In this document: positions 15,801 to 23,041 of the stretch, one piece after another
Position numbering within the stretch: position 1 is the first letter of the stretch
Layout: the number at the start of each line of letters is the position of its first letter
Position numbers and translations under genes: made by a program
The notes under the pieces: model-generated
Told to the model about the DNA's origin: nothing
Seen by the model: only the letters and a program-made list of their open reading frames with translations
Database searches by the model: none
Assembly: GCF_905220705.1 (NCBI RefSeq)
Contig: NZ_CAJNAT010000032.1
Location: forward strand, 1 to 64,000
Direction: 5' to 3'
Source: Paraburkholderia domus
GTDB taxonomy: Bacteria > Pseudomonadota > Gammaproteobacteria > Burkholderiales > Burkholderiaceae
Length of the DNA stretch: 64,000 bases

Positions 15801-18800
15801 GTGAGGAACGCAGTGGGAACGTCATTGGATGAAGAGCAGGGCGCGGGCGTGAATACTTCGTTGAGCGCCGCCGCGTATGGCACGTTGAAAGAGCCACGCA
15901 TTGCCAAGCCATTTCAAGGGACTGCTGCCGTTATGCAGGCGCTCGAAGCCGACCTGCGCCGCAACGTGCGCGGCGAAGTGCGTTTCGATCAGGGGTCGAA
16001 AGCGCTGTATGCCGCGGATGCGTCGAACTATCGGCAAGTCCCGCTTGCCGTGGTGGTGCCGTCGGACGTGGACGATCTGCTGGAAACGCTCGCTGCCTGC
16101 CGTCGCAATGACGTGCCTTTTCTCCCGCGCGGCGGCGGCACCTCGCAAAACGGCCAATGCGTGAACGTCGCGGTGGTGGCCGACGCGAGCAAGTATGTGA
16201 ACCGCGTCGTGTCCGTCGATCCTGTCGCGGGTGTGGCGATCGTCGAGCCAGGCGTAGTCTGCGATACCTTGCGCGACGCCGCAGAGAAGCACGGCCTCAC
16301 GTTCGCCCCCGATCCCGCGACGCACAGCCGTTGCACGCTTGGCGGCATGATCGCCAACAATTCATGCGGCGCGCATTCGGTGATGGCCGGCAAGACGGTC
16401 GAAAACGTCGAGGCGCTGGAAATCGCAACCTTCGACGGCGCGCGTTTCTGGGTCGGGCCTACTTCCGATGACGAACTCGACCGCATCATCACAGCCGGCG
16501 GACGCCAGGGCGAAATCTATGCCGCGCTCAAGCGGCTACGCGACACTTACGCCGATCAGATCCGCGCGAAATTCCCGCAGATCAAACGGCGCGTGTCGGG
16601 CTTCAACCTCGATCAACTGTTGCCGGAGAACGGCTTTAACGTAGCGCGTGCGCTGGTCGGCACCGAGGGCACATGCGCTGTGACCCTGCAGGCGAAAGTG
16701 CGGCTCGTGAAGAGTCCGGCGAAACGCGTGATCGTTGTAGTCGGCTTTACGGATATCTACACCGCTGCGGACGCCGTACCGCATTTCATGCGCTGGGGGC
16801 CGATCGCGATCGAGGGACTCGACCGCGCGATCATTCGCGGCTTGCAGGCGCGCGGTTTAAAGAAGGACGAGATCGCGTTGCTGCCGCAAGGCGATGCGTG
16901 GGTCGTGCTCGAATTCGGCGCGGATACGCAAGACGATGTCGTGCGCCAGGCGCAAAATGCTGCGGCGTATTTTTCGTCGGGCGAAGCGGGGCCGGACGTG
17001 TCGGCGATGCTGGTCGAAGATCGCGCGTTGCAGGCGAAGGTGTGGTCGATTCGCGAGACTGGGGCGTCGGCGGTGGCGTTGTCGGTGGAGGCGGGCACGC
17101 CGGATCCGGTTGTCGGCTGGGAAGATGCGGCGGTTGATCCGTTGCGTCTCGGCGATTATCTGCGGGCGTTTCAGGCTTTGGTGGATCGCTACGGCTACGA
17201 GACGAGCCTCTACGGCCATTTTGGCGATGGCTGCGTGCACGCGCGCATTACGTTCGACCTGCGCAGCGCGGAAGGTGTCGCGACCTGGCGTAAGTTTCTG
17301 CGCGAAGCGGCTGAACTGGTGGTCGAATTCGGTGGTTCGCTCTCAGGTGAACACGGCGACGGTCAGGCCAAGGCCGAGTTCCTGCCGATCATGTACGGCG
17401 CCGAACTGATGCAGGCGATGGAGCAGTTCAAGGCGATCTGGGATCCGGCCAATCGATTGAATCCAGGCAAGGTCGTCCATGCGTATCGCGCCGATGAAAA
17501 TCTGCGCATGGGTCCGGCCTACAAGCCGGTGACCCTGCAGACGAAGCTCACGTTCGCGAGCCAGGAGGGCGATGGTTTTCAGCGTGAGATCGAACGATGC
17601 ATCGGCATGGGCAAGTGCCGTTCGCTCGAAGGCGGCACCATGTGTCCGAGCTATCGCGCGACGCGTGAAGAGAAATACTCGACGCGTGGCCGCGCGCATC
17701 TGTTCTGGGAAATGCTGCAAGGCGACGTGATCGCCGATGGCTGGCAAAGCCGCGAAGTGAAAGAGGCGCTCGATACCTGCCTCGCGTGCAAGGGCTGCAA
17801 ATCCGATTGCCCGACGCATACGGATATGGCTTCGTACAAGGCTGAATTTCTTTCGCATTACTATGAGACGAATCGCCGGCCGCGTCAGGCGTTGTTTATG
17901 GGGCGGATTGGCGAGTGGGCGCCGTGGGCGGCACGGTTTCCGCGTTTGACGAATTTCATGACGTCGGCGCCAGGTCTGGCTGCGGTTGGAAAATGGGTCG
18001 CTGGGGTGGCGCAGGCACGTGCTTTGCCGAAATTTGCTGGGCAGACGTATCGTCAGATGGCCCGCCGCTCGCTGAAGGATGAGGGGGCTGCTCCTGCTCC
18101 TGGCGAGGTTAGGAAGGTCATCCTGTGGGTCGATACCTTTAACGATCACTTCACGCCTGAGATCGCACAGGCCGCTGCGGATGTGCTGACGCAAATGGGG
18201 TGGCACGTTGTGCTGCCGAAGAACCGCCTGTGTTGTGGACGTCCGCTGTATGACTTTGGTTTGCTCGACCGTGCGCGCGCGTTGCTGACCACGATTCTCG
18301 ATGACCTCGGCGACGATATAGCGGCTGGTGTGCCGTTGGTCGGTCTTGAGCCCGGTTGCTTATCGGTGTTCAAGGATGAGTTGCTAAAGCAGCTTCCCGG
18401 TCATGCTTTGGCGAAAAAGCTGTCGGCGCAAACTTTTCTGTTTTCCGATTTCGTCGCGCGTCAACCGTTCGATTGGCCGACGCTTACCGCGGACGTGATC
18501 GTGCATGGACATTGTCACCAGAAGGCGCTGTTCGGGATGCAAGGCGATACCGCGCTGCTGAACAAGCTCGGGGTGAAGTGGAAACTGCTCGATACCGGAT
18601 GCTGTGGGATGGCAGGATCGTTCGGCTTTAACGACGCGCATCACGCGCTCTCGGAGAAGATCGGCGAGGACACGCTGTTTCCGGCTGTGCGAGCCGCTGC
18701 GGCGGCGAACGCGGAAACGATTGTGTTGACCAACGGCTTCAGTTGCCGTGAGCAGATCGAGCAGGGGACCGGGCAACACGCGATGCATATTGCGCAACTC

Positions 18801-18830
18801 GCGCAGCGGGCGTTGGCGGCGCGTCGTTAA
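15801..18830 (+). CDS. ydiJ: FAD/Fe-S oxidoreductase, probable D-2-hydroxyglutarate dehydrogenase (YdiJ-like)
   Basis: A protein of about 1,009 residues joining an FAD-binding type 4 domain (about residues 60-290, with PRGGGTSQNGQ and NNSCGAHSVMAGKT), an FAD-oxidase C-terminal domain (to about 570, with YGHFGDGCVHARI and GGSLSGEHGDGQ), a ferredoxin-like segment (Cys600 region CIGMGKC, and CLACKGCKSDCPTH from Cys660), and CCG cysteine-rich motifs (RLCCGRPLYDFG, DTGCCGMAG). YdiJ proteins oxidise D-2-hydroxyglutarate to 2-oxoglutarate. It follows hglS by 40 bases in the same direction, so the pair would complete 2-oxoadipate to 2-oxoglutarate. The start is uncertain: GTG at 15801, or GTG at 15849 (VNTSLSAAA). 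Confidence 0.85.
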   Translation: MRNAVGTSLDEEQGAGVNTSLSAAAYGTLKEPRIAKPFQGTAAVMQALEADLRRNVRGEVRFDQGSKALYAADASNYRQVPLAVVVPSDVDDLLETLAACRRNDVPFLPRGGGTSQNGQCVNVAVVADASKYVNRVVSVDPVAGVAIVEPGVVCDTLRDAAEKHGLTFAPDPATHSRCTLGGMIANNSCGAHSVMAGKTVENVEALEIATFDGARFWVGPTSDDELDRIITAGGRQGEIYAALKRLRDTYADQIRAKFPQIKRRVSGFNLDQLLPENGFNVARALVGTEGTCAVTLQAKVRLVKSPAKRVIVVVGFTDIYTAADAVPHFMRWGPIAIEGLDRAIIRGLQARGLKKDEIALLPQGDAWVVLEFGADTQDDVVRQAQNAAAYFSSGEAGPDVSAMLVEDRALQAKVWSIRETGASAVALSVEAGTPDPVVGWEDAAVDPLRLGDYLRAFQALVDRYGYETSLYGHFGDGCVHARITFDLRSAEGVATWRKFLREAAELVVEFGGSLSGEHGDGQAKAEFLPIMYGAELMQAMEQFKAIWDPANRLNPGKVVHAYRADENLRMGPAYKPVTLQTKLTFASQEGDGFQREIERCIGMGKCRSLEGGTMCPSYRATREEKYSTRGRAHLFWEMLQGDVIADGWQSREVKEALDTCLACKGCKSDCPTHTDMASYKAEFLSHYYETNRRPRQALFMGRIGEWAPWAARFPRLTNFMTSAPGLAAVGKWVAGVAQARALPKFAGQTYRQMARRSLKDEGAAPAPGEVRKVILWVDTFNDHFTPEIAQAAADVLTQMGWHVVLPKNRLCCGRPLYDFGLLDRARALLTTILDDLGDDIAAGVPLVGLEPGCLSVFKDELLKQLPGHALAKKLSAQTFLFSDFVARQPFDWPTLTADVIVHGHCHQKALFGMQGDTALLNKLGVKWKLLDTGCCGMAGSFGFNDAHHALSEKIGEDTLFPAVRAAAAANAETIVLTNGFSCREQIEQGTGQHAMHIAQLAQRALAARR

Positions 18831-18895
18831 GATGCGGTGGCTTTGGATTTCGCTTTGGCGTCGATACGTGTTGTACCGCGATTGAGGCGCCTTTG

Positions 18896-19528
18896 CTATT
18901 TTTTCGCCGGTTCTGCAGTGGCCGATGTCTGCGGGATGTCGGCGCTGGTCGCCATCCACAGCACTTCGGCGTCTTCTTCGCTGGTGGAGACCGCGGCGTG
19001 ACCGGTGCGGCTGTCGAAGTAAAGGCTGTCGCCGGCGTTCAGATGCGTCGGTGCGTACAACTCAGAATACAGACACACGCTGCCGCTGATCACGTACAGG
19101 AATTCTTCGCCTTCGTGACGGCCCCAGTCGTCGAACGCGTCGAGCGTGTGCGCCGAGATGCGGATGCGGAACGGCAACATCGCTTTGTGCGCCAGATCCG
19201 TGGCGAGCAATTCCATCTGATAACCGCGATAGGCGTGGCGCTGGCCTTCATTTTTGCGGGTCAGCGCGCGGCGGCCGCTGGCGCTGACTTTGGGTGTCGA
19301 GCCGAATAGCTCGCCGATTTCGATCTTCAGGCCGAGGACGATCTTCTGAAGGACGTCGAAAGTCGGGGACATCAGGCCGTTTTCGACTTTGGAGAGGGTC
19401 GAGCGGGAGACGCCGCAGAGGCGGCTCGCGGTTTCCAGCGTCAAGTCCTGCGCCTGACGGGCGGCGCGGACGCGGCGGCCGAGGTCGGTTGTCGATGGGT
19501 CGGCGGGTTTGGTGAGATGGGTGTCCAT
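18896..19528 (-). CDS. XRE-family regulator with C-terminal cupin domain
   Basis: A 210-residue HTH_3-cupin_2 regulator. The N-terminal helix-turn-helix (about residues 16-70) contains TLETASRLCGVSRSTLSKVENGLMSPTFDVLQKI. The C-terminal cupin (about 125-195) contains the double-stranded beta-helix motifs WGRHEGEEFLYVISG and HLNAGDSLYFDSRTGHA. Proteins of this build usually control a neighbouring amine, amino-acid or small-acid pathway and sense the ligand in the cupin. ATG at 19528 is chosen because the family starts just before the HTH. It is encoded next to the PLP decarboxylase at 19719 in the same direction, with about 190 bases between, and is the best candidate for its regulator. Confidence 0.87.
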   Translation of the reverse strand: MDTHLTKPADPSTTDLGRRVRAARQAQDLTLETASRLCGVSRSTLSKVENGLMSPTFDVLQKIVLGLKIEIGELFGSTPKVSASGRRALTRKNEGQRHAYRGYQMELLATDLAHKAMLPFRIRISAHTLDAFDDWGRHEGEEFLYVISGSVCLYSELYAPTHLNAGDSLYFDSRTGHAAVSTSEEDAEVLWMATSADIPQTSATAEPAKK

Positions 19529-19718
19529 GGGGTCCAACAGCTTGAATGCGCGCCTTGGGAGGCCGGTCGTGTTTCCGATAATAACATTTGGGCCAGGTGA
19601 AGACTGTTGGTGACTTCGCGGATGGTCTCTTTGTCGTTCGCGCGCCGCCGGGACGGGGACGGTTTGCTCGCTCTGCGTGTCGAACAACTTTTCTCATCGG
19701 AAACGCCCGCCATTGCGG

Positions 19719-21155
19719 TTACTCGTGCTTTGCTTCCGTAGTCTGCTCTCGCAATACCCTTGCTACCGCTGCGATTACACGCGCCACATCCTGCGCATTG
19801 GTTTGCCAGTTACATACCGACACTCGCATACAACGCTTCCCTCGCCATGTCGTGTTGCTGAATAGCGCCTCGCCGCTCGCCAGAACCGCGCTGGTAATGG
19901 CGTCAGTCCGCCGGTCGTGATCGCTCTCCGCGGCTTCCGGGCGGGGATCCAGGAAGCGAACCAGGCCCTGATTGATTTGTGGCTCCCACACCAGCTCGGT
20001 GCCAGGAAGAGCGGTGATGCCCGTCACGAGGCTATGCGCTGCATCGCAACAGCCATCGATCAATGCGACGACGCCTTCGCGGCCCAGTTGTCGCAGCGCT
20101 GCATAGGTCGCCACACCTCGCCCGCGTCTCGACCAATCCGGATTCCAGTCCTTTTGTTCGCGAACCTGATCGTTGTGCGAGATGTAGCTTGCCTCGTAGG
20201 ACATCGCATTGCGATGCGCCTCAGGGTGCGCGACGAAGGCAAAACCGCTGTCATACGGCACGTTCAGCCATTTGTGTCCATCGGTTGCCCACGAATCGGC
20301 CTGCTCGACGCCGGACAGCAGATGTTGATAACGTGCGCTGACGTTGGCCCACAGGCCGAATGCACCGTCGACATGTACCCATGCGTTGTAGCGATGCGCG
20401 AGCGGAATCAGGTCGGCGAAACAGTCATATGCACCAATGTTGAGGTCGCCCGCCTGCAGCAAGACAATCGTCGGTGTGTCAGGGGCGTGCTGCAGCGCCT
20501 GCTCAAGAATGGCCGGGTCCAGTTGACCCGCATGATTGGCCTGCAGTCCTGTCACCGCGCCTGTTCCCATCCCCAGCAAGCGCGTTGCTCGCGTGATGCT
20601 GCCGTGAAATTGATCGCTGCTCAGGATACGGATTTTCGGCGCACCGAACAGACCGTCCCGTTCAACCTGCCAACCTCGCCTCGCGAGCAAAGCGTTTCGC
20701 GCTGCCGCCAACGCAGTAACGTGCGCCATCTGACAACCGCTAGTCAACGCAAAGCTGGCGTGATCCGGCAAACCGAGCAAATCCTTTAGCCAGGCTCCGC
20801 ACGCCTCCTCAATAACCGCTACTGCGGGGCCGCATGCATACGATGCTGCGTTTTGATCCCAGGCGCTGGTCAACCAGTCCGCCGCCAGCGCCGCGGGCAA
20901 CGATCCGCCTATGACCCAGCCAAAAAATCGGCCGCCGGCACTCCCCATGATGCCTCCGGCGGTGTCACCGACCAGTTCGTCAATCACCTGCTCGGCACGC
21001 ATGCCCTCGCTGTTGAGCGGCTTTACCAGGCGGTCGCGCAACATTTGCAGACTCGCACTGGCCGCAACAGGACTACGCTCCAGGTTTTCCAGATGCGCCA
21101 ACGAGTGGTTCAGTGCGTGTTCAAGTACAAGGCGAAAAGCGGATGCGTCGTTCAT
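19719..21155 (-). CDS. PLP-dependent group II amino-acid decarboxylase family protein
   Basis: A 478-residue fold-type I PLP enzyme of the aromatic-L-amino-acid/glutamate decarboxylase group. The Schiff-base lysine is in SWATDGHKWLNVPYDSG, preceded by HVDGAFGLWA with the conserved cofactor Asp. FALTSGCQMAHVTALAAAR is the usual SGG-type phosphate-binding segment, with Ser-Gly-Cys replacing Ser-Gly-Gly. WNPDWSRRGRGVATYAAL is the family C-terminal domain marker. ATG at 21155 (MNDASAFRLVLEHAL) is preferred to a start 60 bases upstream because the family begins here. The substrate cannot be read from sequence. Some members catalyse transamination or oxidative deamination instead of decarboxylation. 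Confidence 0.82.
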   Translation of the reverse strand: MNDASAFRLVLEHALNHSLAHLENLERSPVAASASLQMLRDRLVKPLNSEGMRAEQVIDELVGDTAGGIMGSAGGRFFGWVIGGSLPAALAADWLTSAWDQNAASYACGPAVAVIEEACGAWLKDLLGLPDHASFALTSGCQMAHVTALAAARNALLARRGWQVERDGLFGAPKIRILSSDQFHGSITRATRLLGMGTGAVTGLQANHAGQLDPAILEQALQHAPDTPTIVLLQAGDLNIGAYDCFADLIPLAHRYNAWVHVDGAFGLWANVSARYQHLLSGVEQADSWATDGHKWLNVPYDSGFAFVAHPEAHRNAMSYEASYISHNDQVREQKDWNPDWSRRGRGVATYAALRQLGREGVVALIDGCCDAAHSLVTGITALPGTELVWEPQINQGLVRFLDPRPEAAESDHDRRTDAITSAVLASGEALFSNTTWRGKRCMRVSVCNWQTNAQDVARVIAAVARVLREQTTEAKHE

Positions 21156-21541
21156 TTGAATATCCAGAGTAGATGAAACGTTCCGAGATCCAGCGTCATT
21201 CCCAGCTTGCGCCACAAGTGCCGGTGCGAGTGCCCGGTATGCGAGGCAAGTTTAGCGAATGTCCACCCCTTTGATTGACCGTTTCCGGACATCAAATCCT
21301 GGGCTCGGATTTGGCGCGATCAATAACCCGTCAATGGCGACGATGGCGCGTTCTTTTGAGCGCCATAGAGAATCGCGTTTCGAATCGCGTGTTTTAGATG
21401 AATTTGATGCCACGGCTCGCCGATGTCTCACTTAAAATAAGATATATGCATGCGTGCAGTGGTCCCGATGAGACCACGACACCTATGCCGATTGGGTGTC
21501 GGCACCGCTGCCGACTTCCGGAACCTCTCGAAGGAGGCAAC
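21156..21541 (+). promoter_or_regulatory. Intergenic region with entericidin promoter and leader hairpin
   Basis: No gene is seen in these 386 bases apart from promoters. AT-rich sequence near 21430-21450 (CTTAAAATAAGATATAT) is a plausible -10 region for the + strand gene. The leader contains a 6-bp hairpin, GTGGTC (21459-21464) with GACCAC (21472-21477). AAGGAGG lies 5 bases before the lipoprotein start. Confidence 0.4.
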
Positions 21542-21676
21542 ATGACACGACTTATTGCTTTGTTTCTGGTCGCCGGTACCGCTTTCCTCGCGGGTTGCAA
21601 CACGATAGCTGGAGCCGGCGAGGACATATCGAAAGGTGGCCAGGCCATCCATAACTCGGCCGAGGAAGCCAAATAG
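21542..21676 (+). CDS. Entericidin-like small lipoprotein
   Basis: A 44-residue lipoprotein precursor of the EcnA/B family (Pfam EcnAB). The signal peptide ends in the lipobox LAGC with acylated Cys19. The mature peptide is about 26 residues, starts CNTIAGAGEDISKGGQA and ends in a short charged helix. Entericidins are membrane lipoproteins, originally described as an antidote/toxin pair linked to stationary-phase lysis. In many proteobacteria only one copy is found and its role is unclear. A perfect AAGGAGG with 5-base spacing supports the short gene. It ends 92 bases before the receiver-kinase gene on the same strand and could be co-transcribed with it. Confidence 0.88.
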   Translation: MTRLIALFLVAGTAFLAGCNTIAGAGEDISKGGQAIHNSAEEAK

Positions 21677-21768
21677 ACGACGCTAGCGCAGCGCGCCAAC
21701 TGTCCGTGGATTGCGCGCGGTCCCGTAACGAAACAAATTCGACCTGCCAGCGACCCGCTGGGAACACG

Positions 21769-22935
21769 ATGAGTGACACGACGCAACCGCCGTATTCCGT
21801 TCTCTTCGTCGACGACGATGAGATGTCGCGCAACCACTTCGCACGCGCAATCCGTGAGGACTACTGTGTGCATGTGGCGAGTAGCGCAGACGAGGCGATT
21901 GCCATGCTGAGCGAGTACGGATCAGAGATTGCCGTACTAGTGACGGATTTCCGTATGCCGGGGCGCGATGGAGATGATCTGCTGCGCCAGGTGGCGCAGG
22001 AGTATCCGCAAATCGTGCGCATACTGGTGACCGCCTACGCCGACAAGGACATGCTGCTGCAAACGGTCAATACCGGTGACCTATTCCGTATCCTCGAAAA
22101 ACCGCTTCGAACGGAAACTGTGCAGGAGGTCCTGAAACTGGCAATCGCGCGCTATACCGAGCGGGAAACGCGTCAGCAGCGGTTATTGGCGATGGATGAA
22201 ACGCTTGCCTTCCTCGCTCACGAGCTAAACACGCCGCTGGCAGCGATCTCGCTTTTTGCGCGCTCCGTCGAGTCCGACATCGCTGAGCAATACGACCCCG
22301 AGCGCCAGAAGGAAATTGGCCACGCCGCAACGGCAATGCTTAACAATGCGCAGTATTGCCTGACGCTGATCTCGTCTTTCTGGGCGACGGTGCACAAAAG
22401 TGGAGGGCAGCAGTCTGGATCGGGCAGCGGACTCCGCGAGGTCAAGGCGACGCGATTGATCGCCACCTTGCTCGACACCTATCCGTTTGCGGGGTCGCAG
22501 CGTGATTGGATACGGGTCGACGTGCAAGGGGATTTCATTGTGCGCGCAATGCCCAATTGCGTGTCGCTTGTACTCTCCTCGTTGTTGTCCAACGCTTTGC
22601 GTGCGCTCGGCGGCTCAACCGCGCCCTCGTTGCACCTTGAAGTAGTAGGTGGCTCAGAACCTGAGATCCGTGTTCGCGACAATGGGCCGGGGATTGCACC
22701 GGAGATAAAAGAGCGTTTGCTGCTCGATCCCGTCACGACTCACGCCGGGACCGGCGGGCACGGCATGGGCATGATCTTTTGCAATCGCATCATGCAATCT
22801 TTTGGCGGGTGTCTGCGGATCGAATCCGCATTGGGTGCGGGCACCACAGTAACGATGGGTTTTCCCAGTGTCAAAAGTCGAGTGCACGCCGCTCACGATA
22901 AGGCGTCGCCCGACAGTCAGGTGGTGTGGAAATGA
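21769..22935 (+). CDS. Receiver domain fused to a histidine-kinase domain (PhcR/PhcQ-like architecture)
   Basis: A 388-residue cytoplasmic protein. Residues 8-125 are a CheY-like receiver with DDD at 15-17, phospho-acceptor Asp60 (VTDFRMPG) and Lys111 (EKPL). Residues 140-365 are a kinase transmitter with H-box His151 (FLAHELNTPLAAIS), N-box Asn275 (LLSNALRAL), G1 Asp304 (RDNGPGIA) and a G2-like stretch GTGGHGMGM. There is no DNA-binding output. I recall the same receiver-then-kinase order in regulators of the Ralstonia Phc quorum-sensing system. It converges with the CqsS-like kinase at 23042-25609, with 106 bases between their ends, so it is a likely phosphorelay partner. ATG at 21769 follows GGGAAC, and upstream in-frame sequence is not family-like. 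Confidence 0.85.
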   Translation: MSDTTQPPYSVLFVDDDEMSRNHFARAIREDYCVHVASSADEAIAMLSEYGSEIAVLVTDFRMPGRDGDDLLRQVAQEYPQIVRILVTAYADKDMLLQTVNTGDLFRILEKPLRTETVQEVLKLAIARYTERETRQQRLLAMDETLAFLAHELNTPLAAISLFARSVESDIAEQYDPERQKEIGHAATAMLNNAQYCLTLISSFWATVHKSGGQQSGSGSGLREVKATRLIATLLDTYPFAGSQRDWIRVDVQGDFIVRAMPNCVSLVLSSLLSNALRALGGSTAPSLHLEVVGGSEPEIRVRDNGPGIAPEIKERLLLDPVTTHAGTGGHGMGMIFCNRIMQSFGGCLRIESALGAGTTVTMGFPSVKSRVHAAHDKASPDSQVVWK

Positions 22936-23041
22936 GGTCGAAATTTTCTCATCAGCCGCGAAGGCGCCAGGCGTGAGCGAACGGCGCTTTCCAATATCCA
23001 ATTGAGTCTTGTCGACGAACCCGCAAGGTGCTCGCGGGCTA

